The notes under the pieces: generated by a model
Told to the model about the DNA's origin: nothing
The model's input: only the letters and a program-made list of their open reading frames with translations
Databases searched by the model: none
From: G963665495 sp963677785
Lineage (GTDB): Bacteria > Desulfobacterota > Desulfovibrionia > Desulfovibrionales > Desulfovibrionaceae
Direction: 5' to 3'
DNA: 64,000 nt
Assembly: GCA_963677785.2 (NCBI GenBank)
Contig: CAXXDH010000003.1
Location: 4,154,001 to 4,218,000 of the forward strand
Program-made: the position numbers and the translations under genes
Shown here: piece by piece, positions 34,374 through 42,487 of the stretch
Numbering within the stretch: the stretch's first letter is position 1
How the letters are laid out: each line of letters begins with the position of its first letter

Positions 34374-35540
34374 CTATTTGCCTTCTCCCCCTGAGTTTTC
34401 ACCGGAACCCGAGCCGCCGCCGGACTTGCCTTTTTTCCGGGCATCCCAGGCCTTTTGCATGCCCCCGCTTAGTGCGTCTTTCGCGGCGCTCCCTCGCCCC
34501 TGTGCCATCGCGCCTCCCGTTTGCATGCCGACTCCGGCAATCTGACCGGCGGCTCCAGCAACCTTCATGGCCGTTCCCAGTTTCCCGCCCATTCCGGTGG
34601 AAGAGGCTTTCTGCCCAATTCCACCAGCGGCACCTCCGACAGCCGATATAGCCCCGCCACTGGCTGCACTTCCCATACGAGCCCCGGCAAAAGCGCTCGC
34701 CCCTGCCGCCATGACCGCTCCGGCCGCTCCGCTGGAAATTGCCGCGTGCGATACAAGGCCCGCCACAGCTCCGGGCACGGTTTTATAAAGACCCGTGATG
34801 ATGATTACCCCTATTACGGTGTAGACGTAGTCGATAAACTCTTTGTATGAATTTGTGCCCAACGCGTCTAAAACATTGGTCAGCAGCGTGGAAAGTATTT
34901 TCATAGACAGCAATTTTAAAGCAACTCCAAGAACATACTTGAGATAGTTCATGGTGAATTCTCTTGTGAAATGCAGAGATCCAAACCCAAGTACGATCAC
35001 TCCAATATTAAGAACAACATATGATTCAACCAGAATTGAAACTATATATACAGTCAACATGGCTATGCTGACAGACATGACGATAATGCAAATTACGATT
35101 TCTATTCCATCAAGCCAGCTACCTGATTTACATACTTTATTGATCAGACCAATTAATTGATTTATTATATTTGTTTCAGCTGTTACATTTACTCCTCCTT
35201 TAAAATCTGAGCTGTATGAAGTGCTTAGACCTTCTATAATATAATTACTCCATTTTGTATGGTTGATAATAATCGCATACACAATCCCTGCGACAAGGAG
35301 CACCTTGATAAATTCTCCGAGTATTTCATTCAGACCGGCTTTCTGGATAAACATCCGTATGCCGAGCCAGGCGAGTTCAATGATCAGCAGTATCCGGAAA
35401 AGAGATAGAGCAATGGCTTGTGTATTTGGGAAAATTGTGCCTGCGCCTTCTTTAAATGCCTTAGTTATCTGATTGACAATAAGCGATAAAGTGTTAGAGG
35501 AAGTTGTTTCGCAGTACGCATTGTCTGGAAATGAATACAT
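34374..35540 (-). CDS. trbL: TrbL/VirB6 polytopic channel protein
   Basis: About 388 residues with at least six membrane helices between about 25 and 260 and a glycine/alanine-rich C-terminal tail ending in GSGSGENSGGEGK. This is the TrbL layout of the RP4-type channel. The 5' end is uncertain: ATG 35540 has no ribosome-binding site and would cut through what looks like a signal sequence (TLFIFVLLFMYSFPDNAYC). GTG 35552, or an ATT near 35573 behind AAGGGG, could be the true start. Upstream sequence is shared with the divergent lipoprotein gene. Confidence 0.8.
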   Translation of the reverse strand: MYSFPDNAYCETTSSNTLSLIVNQITKAFKEGAGTIFPNTQAIALSLFRILLIIELAWLGIRMFIQKAGLNEILGEFIKVLLVAGIVYAIIINHTKWSNYIIEGLSTSYSSDFKGGVNVTAETNIINQLIGLINKVCKSGSWLDGIEIVICIIVMSVSIAMLTVYIVSILVESYVVLNIGVIVLGFGSLHFTREFTMNYLKYVLGVALKLLSMKILSTLLTNVLDALGTNSYKEFIDYVYTVIGVIIITGLYKTVPGAVAGLVSHAAISSGAAGAVMAAGASAFAGARMGSAASGGAISAVGGAAGGIGQKASSTGMGGKLGTAMKVAGAAGQIAGVGMQTGGAMAQGRGSAAKDALSGGMQKAWDARKKGKSGGGSGSGENSGGEGK

Positions 35541-35556
35541 AAAGAGGAGCACAAAT

Positions 35557-36060
35557 ATGAACAGAGTGAAAATTATCGCACCCCTTTTTGTCGCGGTCTG
35601 TTGTATTTTTTTGGTTGCTTGCGGTCCGAGCGCCGAGGAAGTGGCCAAGGAGAACGCGCGGATCCAGGAAGAAATTACGCAGCTTAAAGAAGCAATCCGT
35701 AAAGCGGATCGTGGCAAACACCAGTCCGAGGGATTTTCAGGTCCGAAATCTCGACTGAGAATTTTAGAATCGACCTTAAAATCTGCAAAAAACATTCTTA
35801 CGCATGATGAGGAGAAATGGAATAAAGAGAACTGTGCAAATGGATTGGGAAAAGATCCCCAATGGTGTAAACATCTAAAAGATGCAATAGAAGAGGATAA
35901 AAAGGACATTGCCAAAACCGAACAAGATATCGCCAACTGCAAAGTGGAGCTGACCGGGGCGCAAAAGGCGGAAGAGACCGCCAAAGTCGAATACGACCGC
36001 CTGGTCAAGAAGCTCAAAGATGAATATGGCATTGAATATAACCCTCGTTCGAAAGGATGA
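35557..36060 (+). CDS. Coiled-coil lipoprotein in TrbK position, on opposite strand
   Basis: 167 residues from ATG 35557, with GAGGAG 8-13 bases upstream. A lipobox (IFLVAC, cysteine about 22) is followed by GPS and a long charged coiled coil (about 28-65 and 100-155). It lies between trbJ and trbL, where RP4 carries trbK, the lipoprotein that blocks entry of a second plasmid copy. Unlike TrbK it is larger and is transcribed against the operon. An entry-exclusion role is likely by position and lipidation but unproven. The amino-terminal extension to TTG 35473 is unlikely to be translated. Confidence 0.7.
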   Translation: MNRVKIIAPLFVAVCCIFLVACGPSAEEVAKENARIQEEITQLKEAIRKADRGKHQSEGFSGPKSRLRILESTLKSAKNILTHDEEKWNKENCANGLGKDPQWCKHLKDAIEEDKKDIAKTEQDIANCKVELTGAQKAEETAKVEYDRLVKKLKDEYGIEYNPRSKG

Positions 36061-36858
36061 TTACCAGCCTGTGGGCAGGCTGACGCTGGGATCGCCCTGG
36101 CTCATGTCATAGAGTTCCAGTTTGGACTCAATTTCGATGTCCCTTTCCATTTCCCTTTTCTTTTCAATCTGGCTGATGGTCTGAATATACGAAGCGAGCA
36201 AGGCCCTGAGATTGCGGGATTCCTCCAGCTGCATACCTGCAAGCTGGTTGCCCGCGTCCAGGGCCTGCATCTGGCCTTCGGGTGTGCTCAGCAGTTCGGA
36301 TATCTGGCTTTCAAATTCGCCGCTGTCGATCATGCTTTGCAGCTGCTCGCCAGTGACCCCGAAGGTAATCTCGAGGGATTTGTCGACTTCCTCCCGCCAT
36401 TTTTCGCAATGCGCACGGTAGTTGCTGATCCGCGTTCTGATGGGCGATGCACCCAATACTTCCGACTGCATGCTGTCGAAATCGGGATAGATGTCGTTGA
36501 AGATCTCCTTCATGGCCATCATGTCGTCATAATACGAGCCGAATCCTTTGATGGTTCCAACCAGAGTCTTGAGATTGCCAATGAGCTTGTTCTTGATCGT
36601 TGATGGCAGAGTCAGCGTGTTCTGTATCATGTTAGTATATTGATTGATTTCCTGCTGTATCATTTCAATACCCTGCAACGTCTGGGTAAACAGCTCTTCA
36701 TACTGTTTGACGGACTCTCCAAGGTCTTCGACATCCACGACATAGCCCAGAACTTGCGTAATCAAATCCGAACAATTGATGCATTCCACAACAATTGCGT
36801 GAGACGGCTTCGTAAAGATAAAGAACAACAGTATGGTAAAAACGCAGATCTTTTTCAT
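36061..36858 (-). CDS. trbJ: TrbJ/VirB5-like minor pilus protein
   Basis: 265 residues from ATG 36858 (MKKICVF), chosen because TGGAG lies 7 bases upstream. A signal peptide (1-21, ending PSHA) is followed by a helical protein with the TrbJ pattern ECINCSDLITQ and long amphipathic helices. VirB5 proteins cap the conjugative pilus and help contact recipients. It converges with the lipoprotein gene, stop codon against stop codon. Confidence 0.85.
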   Translation of the reverse strand: MKKICVFTILLFFIFTKPSHAIVVECINCSDLITQVLGYVVDVEDLGESVKQYEELFTQTLQGIEMIQQEINQYTNMIQNTLTLPSTIKNKLIGNLKTLVGTIKGFGSYYDDMMAMKEIFNDIYPDFDSMQSEVLGASPIRTRISNYRAHCEKWREEVDKSLEITFGVTGEQLQSMIDSGEFESQISELLSTPEGQMQALDAGNQLAGMQLEESRNLRALLASYIQTISQIEKKREMERDIEIESKLELYDMSQGDPSVSLPTGW

Positions 36859-36890
36859 AATAAAACTCCATTGGCTAACCAGTTCATTGG

Positions 36891-39614
36891 TTACGCGGCC
36901 AAACCCCAATCAACGTTTCTTTCCTCGAGCCATTTGAACGGCCAGTTGTCCTTATGCGCGGCCTGCAGTTCCCTGATCCGGGCAAGGTCTTCCTTGCCGG
37001 ACGCGCCCACGAACGACAGCGCCACCGGCCCGAGGGCCAGATTGATTTTTCTGCGGCCTGCGGGAGAAACCACGTAGTATTCCCGTTTTGGCGTGGCCTT
37101 CGCGATGATTTCAATCTGCCGCATGTTGAGCCCCAGGCTGCGGTACGTTTCGACCTGTGCATCCTGCATGGCGGAAAGATTGGGCAGATAGATCTTGGTC
37201 GGGCAGGATTCAACCAGGACGTCGAGAAGGCCCGAGCGTACGGCGTCGGAAAGGCTCTGCGTCGCCAGAATCACGGCGCAGTTTAATTTTCTAAAGACCT
37301 TCAGCCATTCGCGGATCTTTTCCCGGAAAACGGGGTGGGATAAAGCGAGCCAGGCCTCGTCGATAATCAGTACGGTCGGCTGGCCGGTGAGTGATTTTTC
37401 AATCCGGTGAAAGAGATAGAGCAGAACCGGAATCAGATTCTTTTCCCCGAGGTTCATCAACTCTTCGATTTCAAACACCGTGAAGTTCGAAAAACCGAGA
37501 CGATCCTCTTCCGCGTCCAGGAGCCGCCCCATGTTGCCGTTTTTGGTATAATGCTGCACAGCCTCTTTCAGTTCCGGATCCTGCAGGTAATGATAGAAAT
37601 GGCTCATTGTCCGGAATTCTTTCGGACTGGTGCGGATCTGCTTCATGGCTTCATGAATGGCGATCCGGTGCCGGGGAAGGATTTCCTGGCCCTGCATTTC
37701 GCAGATGTTCGCAATCCATTCCTCGGCCCAGCCCTGTTCCGCGTCGTTGGACACATGCCGCAACGGACAGAAAGCAAGCTGCGAATTTTCACCGGCTATC
37801 TCGTAATGCGTTCCGCCAGTGGCGGAGACGAGCGGGAACATGCTCAACCCCTTGTCAAAGGCGAAAATCCGGGCGCTCGGATAGCGCAGGAACTGGGCCG
37901 CGATCAGCCCCAGCAACGTGGATTTTCCGCTTCCGGTGGGACCGAAGATGAGCGTATGCCCGAGATCCCCGAAATGCAGGTTGAACCGGTATGGCGTCGA
38001 TCCGTCGGTATTGCCAAAAAATAAGGGCGGGCTGTCCGGGGGGTAGAACGGACACGGGTTGGTTTCGCTGCCCGCCCAAATCGAGGAGAGAGGCAGGAGA
38101 TCGACGAAATTGATGGAACTGAGCAACGCCTTGCGCAGATTTGAATACCCGTTGCCCGGATGCGAACCGAGCCAGGCTTCCAGGCAATTATGCGATTCGA
38201 TTCGCGCCGAAAATCCGCGAACGCCCAGCATACGGTTGAGATCGCGGGTCCAGTCGTCCAGGACGTCTTTGTCCTCGTGCATGAGCACGATTCCAGCCGA
38301 GTAGTACCCGGCCGAAACGAACCCGCCCTGAACCTCTTCAAGGGCCTGCTCCGAGTCTTCCAGCATGGTTGCGGCATCGCGGTTCAGGCGGGGATTGGTC
38401 TTGTTGAAGATGACATCGAACGGGTTCAGCGTCTTCTGCGCCCAGGTTTTGCGGAATTTATTGATTTCCTTCAATGCCGTGAACTGATCCATGCAGACGT
38501 ACCGGGAGGTGAACCGGTATTCGAGAGGCAGGCCGTCGAGAATGTCCAGCATCAACGGCCAGCTCTCCTGGGGAAATCCGTCAATAGCCACGACCCCGAT
38601 ATATTTGGCTCCGATTTGCGGATGCATGCCGCCGACAAGATCCTGGAGGCCTACAAGACAATCGAGATACATCGGGGCCGTGGGCAACAGGAGGGGGGTT
38701 TTTACGCCGCTAATGGCATGCCTGATGTAGCTCAGCAGAGGCGAAAATTTGTGTTCGTTGCCGTATTCGTCTTCCTCGGTATAGTCGCGAAGGCGTTCCA
38801 GACGCATGGTGTTTGACAACACGTCCTCGACCTGCGCCAGAGTGTCTTTGAAACGCTGAAGCGCCTTTTCAGCGGCTGGTTCCTTGTTTTGCTTCTGGCC
38901 GGTTTGTTCGTAGGCGAATCTGGAAAGTTTTTCCGCCGTCAGACTGGGTCTATAGGTCAGGTAGAGGATGTTTTCCGTGGCGTAATGGTTTCCTTCGCTC
39001 TGGAAATGAACCCGCCGTTCCTCTTCAATGGCCTCAGACACCCAGTCCGGAAAATGGCTCGCCCCGCGCGGAGGATAGGAATCGGCGTTCGCCCGGACCG
39101 CGTCCACCTGAATCATCCAGCCGTCGCCCAGGTATTTGATGGCGTTGTTCGCCTGATCCGATATGAATGCCAGTTCCTCATGCGTCGAACTGTCCGTATC
39201 CACGGAGATGAAGCGCCATCCGGCAAGGAAACTGCCGTTTTTCAACAGAATGACGCCGTCATCGACACACGCCGCGTACTGCAGCATATCGGAAACGCCT
39301 TTGCTCTGCTCTCGCAGATGCCGGAACGTGACGCTTTTCGGGTTGCCCCAGGGGATTCCCAGGGCCGCGTAAAAGGACTTCTGGTTGATGTGGCGGCGAA
39401 ACACCTGGCTGAATATGGGGTCCTTTTTGGCCATCTGCCGGAACACGAACAGGCTGATTGTCCAGAAGACCACGGCGGCTGAAATGTTGACCAGCCGCAA
39501 CGCACTGATGCCTACCAGAAAGGCGAACAGACCGGCCGCGAAGACCAGATCGGCCTCCGCGCCGAGAATCAGGTTCGGCCGGTGCAGGCTGCTGTGGATC
39601 GGGACAGTACGCAT
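36891..39614 (-). CDS. trbE: TrbE/VirB4 ATPase fused to a TrbD/VirB3-like N-terminus
   Basis: 907 residues. The first 95 residues (IHSSLHRPNLILGAEADLVF, then two membrane helices at about 23-58) look like TrbD/VirB3, normally a separate protein. VirB4 domains follow, with Walker A FGPTGSGKS near residue 555 and Walker B VLIIDEAWLAL near 748. The ATPase energises pilus assembly and substrate transfer. VirB3-VirB4 fusions are known in several systems; no separate virB3 gene is present here, which supports the fusion. Confidence 0.92.
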   Translation of the reverse strand: MRTVPIHSSLHRPNLILGAEADLVFAAGLFAFLVGISALRLVNISAAVVFWTISLFVFRQMAKKDPIFSQVFRRHINQKSFYAALGIPWGNPKSVTFRHLREQSKGVSDMLQYAACVDDGVILLKNGSFLAGWRFISVDTDSSTHEELAFISDQANNAIKYLGDGWMIQVDAVRANADSYPPRGASHFPDWVSEAIEEERRVHFQSEGNHYATENILYLTYRPSLTAEKLSRFAYEQTGQKQNKEPAAEKALQRFKDTLAQVEDVLSNTMRLERLRDYTEEDEYGNEHKFSPLLSYIRHAISGVKTPLLLPTAPMYLDCLVGLQDLVGGMHPQIGAKYIGVVAIDGFPQESWPLMLDILDGLPLEYRFTSRYVCMDQFTALKEINKFRKTWAQKTLNPFDVIFNKTNPRLNRDAATMLEDSEQALEEVQGGFVSAGYYSAGIVLMHEDKDVLDDWTRDLNRMLGVRGFSARIESHNCLEAWLGSHPGNGYSNLRKALLSSINFVDLLPLSSIWAGSETNPCPFYPPDSPPLFFGNTDGSTPYRFNLHFGDLGHTLIFGPTGSGKSTLLGLIAAQFLRYPSARIFAFDKGLSMFPLVSATGGTHYEIAGENSQLAFCPLRHVSNDAEQGWAEEWIANICEMQGQEILPRHRIAIHEAMKQIRTSPKEFRTMSHFYHYLQDPELKEAVQHYTKNGNMGRLLDAEEDRLGFSNFTVFEIEELMNLGEKNLIPVLLYLFHRIEKSLTGQPTVLIIDEAWLALSHPVFREKIREWLKVFRKLNCAVILATQSLSDAVRSGLLDVLVESCPTKIYLPNLSAMQDAQVETYRSLGLNMRQIEIIAKATPKREYYVVSPAGRRKINLALGPVALSFVGASGKEDLARIRELQAAHKDNWPFKWLEERNVDWGLAA

Positions 39615-39642
39615 TTTTCCATCACTCCAGAAACAACACGGG

Positions 39643-39975
39643 TTAAATCATGGCACCGGAGGTGAACTTGAACAGGCTTCCAACGATGCTGGAGGAAAAG
39701 CTGATGAAACTGATGGCCATGACCGACTGGAGAAAAATCTTGAATCCGCCTTCCAGGTCCTCTCTGCGCCACCAGTAGACAATTCCGGCGGCGGCAAGCA
39801 GCGTGATGCTGATGCTTTTGCCCACCGGACCGGTGATGGTGTTCATCACCGCGTTGAATGGCGTTTCAAATTCGCTGACTCCGGATGCGAAACTCACATC
39901 GGGAAACAGACTCATGATTCCGGCCAGCAGAAAACAGAATGCGAAACAGTGTGTGGTACGGTGTGCGATACTCAT
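39643..39975 (-). CDS. trbC: TrbC/VirB2 conjugative pilin
   Basis: 110 residues. A long leader (1-31, cleavage near SFASG), then two hydrophobic helices (about 55-70 and 84-104) separated by a short basic loop WWRREDLEGG, the usual VirB2 topology. The TraF-like peptidase of this cluster is the likely processing enzyme. It overlaps the trbB stop as TAATG. Confidence 0.9.
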   Translation of the reverse strand: MSIAHRTTHCFAFCFLLAGIMSLFPDVSFASGVSEFETPFNAVMNTITGPVGKSISITLLAAAGIVYWWRREDLEGGFKIFLQSVMAISFISFSSSIVGSLFKFTSGAMI

Positions 39976-40913
39976 TATGCAGCCCTTTTATAGATGTATT
40001 CGAGTTGATATCCGGAGCCTTCAGATTTGTTCACCTGGGCAACCTCGGTTACTTTGCGTCCGCCTTGATCCTTTCTTCGGCGTTCAATGTAGACGACAAC
40101 GTTGATTGCCTCCTTGATAAGAGTCGGCATGGGAGACACGGACACTTCGGAAATGAGCTGTTCGAGACGGATCAAACCGCTGTAGGCGTCATTGGCGTGC
40201 ACGGTGCAGATTCCGCCGGGGTGGCCCGTATTCCAGGCCTTCAGCAGATCTAGAGCCGCTCCATCTCGGACTTCGCCGACAATGATGCGGTCGGGACGCG
40301 CCCGCATGGTGGCTTTCAGAAGATCACGCATGGTAATTGTCTGGGTCGTATGCAGAGACAGCTTGTTGCGGCTGCTGTTCTGCAGCTCGCCGGTATCCTC
40401 GATGAGCACCAGGCGGTCATCGGGGCAGATGGCGGCGAGTTCCGCAAGAACGGCGTTGGTAAGTGTGGTTTTGCCCGATCCGGTTCCGCCGACCACGAGA
40501 ATGTTCTTTCTCGCGTCGATTGCCTGGCTAAGATACGCGGATACTTCAGGAGTCATGATCCTGGCCTCTACGTATTCCTGCAGCGTAAAAATCTTGGACG
40601 CTTTTTTGCGGATCGAGAAAGAGGGATTGGGCACCACCGGCGGGAAAAAACCTTCAAACCTGGAGCCGTCCAGGGGGAGTTCCCCTTCCAGAATGGGCGA
40701 ATTCTGGTCCAGAATACGTCCCAGAAGAGACGCGATAAGCTTCAGGCTTGTCGTTGCCTGTGCGATCTGCATTTCTCCCGCATGCACCATGCCGTTGCCG
40801 AACTCATCCAGCCAGAGATTGCCGTCGTCGTTCAGCATGATTTCCATGATGTTTTCGTTATCAAGCGCCCCGGTTACGACCGGCCCGAAGTTATATCGCA
40901 ATGCTTCAAGCAT
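39975..40913 (-). CDS. trbB: TrbB/VirB11 hexameric ATPase
   Basis: 312 residues with Walker A GGTGSGKT (142-149), an Asp box (LVLIEDTGELQ), and Walker B/His box (RPDRIIVGEVRDGAALDLL... GGICTVHAND). Length and order are standard for TrbB. It switches the channel between pilus building and DNA transfer. It opens the trb block, 8 bases after traM. Confidence 0.94.
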   Translation of the reverse strand: MLEALRYNFGPVVTGALDNENIMEIMLNDDGNLWLDEFGNGMVHAGEMQIAQATTSLKLIASLLGRILDQNSPILEGELPLDGSRFEGFFPPVVPNPSFSIRKKASKIFTLQEYVEARIMTPEVSAYLSQAIDARKNILVVGGTGSGKTTLTNAVLAELAAICPDDRLVLIEDTGELQNSSRNKLSLHTTQTITMRDLLKATMRARPDRIIVGEVRDGAALDLLKAWNTGHPGGICTVHANDAYSGLIRLEQLISEVSVSPMPTLIKEAINVVVYIERRRKDQGGRKVTEVAQVNKSEGSGYQLEYIYKRAA

Positions 40914-40921
40914 AAGACCTC

Positions 40922-41368
40922 CTAAAATATCCCTTTCATTACGCCGACGAGCAGAAGCATCAGGACGACGACAAGGAACATCAGGAAGTAAACGAATGGC
41001 GGAAGGCTGCTGGCATCATTCTGCTGGGGAGCTGGTTCCTGCTGTATCGCCTGGTTTGCTTGATTTACAGCCGGAAGCTTATCCGCAAACTCCTGAACCA
41101 GATCCAAAGCGAGCTTGATAGTCGCTTCCGCATGTTCGGCGTACCTGCCCCGCATCACATCCATGAGCTTTTCCTGATTCTCCAGAAACACCTGCATCAT
41201 CGTCACCTGCATCATCAACGGATCATTGGCCGGGAACACCACTTCATGTCTTTCGGCGAGAAGCTTTTTCGCTTCTTCCAGGGTTATCGCGGTCCAGTTC
41301 TTTTCCTGCTCGACAGCCTTCTTGGAGATTTCGGCCTCGACATCCTGATTTCGATCGTTTTTGGACAT
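40922..41368 (-). CDS. traM: TraM-like membrane protein (RP4 type)
   Basis: 148 residues: a helical cytoplasmic part with FPANDPLMMQVTMMQ (about 45-59), a Q-rich linker and one C-terminal transmembrane helix (about 125-145). RP4 TraM has the same DPIMM pattern, size and topology and follows traL there too. The RP4 protein boosts transfer efficiency; the mechanism is not well defined. It overlaps the traL stop as TGATG. Confidence 0.75.
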   Translation of the reverse strand: MSKNDRNQDVEAEISKKAVEQEKNWTAITLEEAKKLLAERHEVVFPANDPLMMQVTMMQVFLENQEKLMDVMRGRYAEHAEATIKLALDLVQEFADKLPAVNQANQAIQQEPAPQQNDASSLPPFVYFLMFLVVVLMLLLVGVMKGIF

Positions 41369-42075
41369 CAGAATTCCGCCTCTTCCATGAGCTTGAAAAT
41401 TTCCTCTTTGAGCATCATGAGCCGCTGGCAGGCCATGTTCGAAAAACGTTCATCTTTGATGACCTCGTCGAAGGTGAGTTTTTTTGAGAGCATATATTCG
41501 ATGTCGAGCCCGAAGGTTTCGCGCTTGTTGTGCGGAAGAGCGATCACGGCCTCAATGCGATGCTTGTTTTCCTCGTAGATCGACTCGTTCAGGAAATCGA
41601 TCCGCCCGAAAAACGGGTTCACCCAGACGGTGACCGGCAGGTTCAGATTCTTGAACAGTGTGGTCAGGCCTTCAAACGTGGCGTCCTGGGGAGGGCCACC
41701 GGTGACCACGGTATGAATGCGGATGGTATGCCCGCGCCCCTGCAGAAAATTCGAAACGCCGTTGTCGGCCATGTAGGAACTCAACGGCGCGAATGTTGAG
41801 GCTCCATTGTCCACCACGGCTTCCGCTCCTTCGGGAAGCGCCAAGAGCATATCGATGAGTTCGTCGAAATGGCGCGTATTGATCACGTCCCCGTCCATGA
41901 TGCCAATGACGTTGACATCCAGGGCCTTGAAAGATCCGAAAGAGGCGTTGATCGGATCCGTGTCGAAATTAGCCGTCGTACGACCGGCGGCTATGTAATA
42001 TTGCGCAAGAAGGCTGGAAATATAACTTTTTCCTACTCCGCCTTTACCCTGCAAAATAAAATTTATCTGAGCCAT
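41368..42075 (-). CDS. traL: TraL-like ParA/MinD-type ATPase
   Basis: 235 residues from ATG 42075, with AAGAGG upstream; the longer frame to 42108 is not needed. The deviant Walker A GKGGVGKS (9-16), DTDP (about 35) and VVDNGAS (about 82-88) closely match RP4 TraL. ParA-type ATPases move or position DNA and protein complexes; TraL may recruit the relaxosome or coupling partner. It is preceded by the TraK-like gene and followed by the TraM-like gene, the same trio as in RP4. Confidence 0.85.
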   Translation of the reverse strand: MAQINFILQGKGGVGKSYISSLLAQYYIAAGRTTANFDTDPINASFGSFKALDVNVIGIMDGDVINTRHFDELIDMLLALPEGAEAVVDNGASTFAPLSSYMADNGVSNFLQGRGHTIRIHTVVTGGPPQDATFEGLTTLFKNLNLPVTVWVNPFFGRIDFLNESIYEENKHRIEAVIALPHNKRETFGLDIEYMLSKKLTFDEVIKDERFSNMACQRLMMLKEEIFKLMEEAEF

Positions 42076-42085
42076 GTTAAACCTC

Positions 42086-42487
42086 TTAGGCCTTTTTGTT
42101 GTGAACAAATTCCTTTTCTTTAGGAATTACAATTTTTGGACTACTACTTTCTTTTTTTGCTACTATTACTACTTCTGCTGTTTGGATATCTTTTGCTGTA
42201 CTTGACTTTAACATTGATGATGCGCATTTTGCTTTTTCAACATCGGAAAATTTCTTAACAGTACGACAAAAGACACTATAGCTCATTGTTATTCTGCCAT
42301 TCAGGTAGAGATATTGGTATATTGAAAGCAGCGTATGTCCTTCAGTCAGCAGTTGGATGACTGTTTCTTTTGCCGCCAGGAATTCAACTTTCACGAATCC
42401 TTTGCGTGCGCGGGGCACGGCGATCTCTTCCGTTTCTTCCCGCGCTCTTTCAAGCATGAACGTCATCCCGTTTCTTGCTGATTTCAT
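42086..42487 (-). CDS. traK: TraK-like oriT-binding accessory protein
   Basis: 133 residues, the size of RP4 TraK, with an N-terminal region VKVEFLAAKETVIQLLTEG and a helix-turn-helix-like segment (HTLLSIYQYLYLNGRITMSY) followed by a basic tail. RP4 TraK binds and bends the transfer origin. The start may be ATG 42466 or 42457 instead, since the first ATG lies 38 bases inside the upstream gene and lacks a ribosome site. In RP4 oriT lies just upstream of traK; here that place is taken by the replication-like gene, so oriT may lie within it or beside it. Confidence 0.7.
   Translation of the reverse strand: MKSARNGMTFMLERAREETEEIAVPRARKGFVKVEFLAAKETVIQLLTEGHTLLSIYQYLYLNGRITMSYSVFCRTVKKFSDVEKAKCASSMLKSSTAKDIQTAEVVIVAKKESSSPKIVIPKEKEFVHNKKA

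Noticed and set aside
34374..36032. trbL extended upstream to ATG 36032
   Set aside because: The extra 160 residues are the antisense reading of the lipoprotein gene and look like shadow sequence (serine-rich, irregular); the membrane-protein part begins only near 35540-35573.
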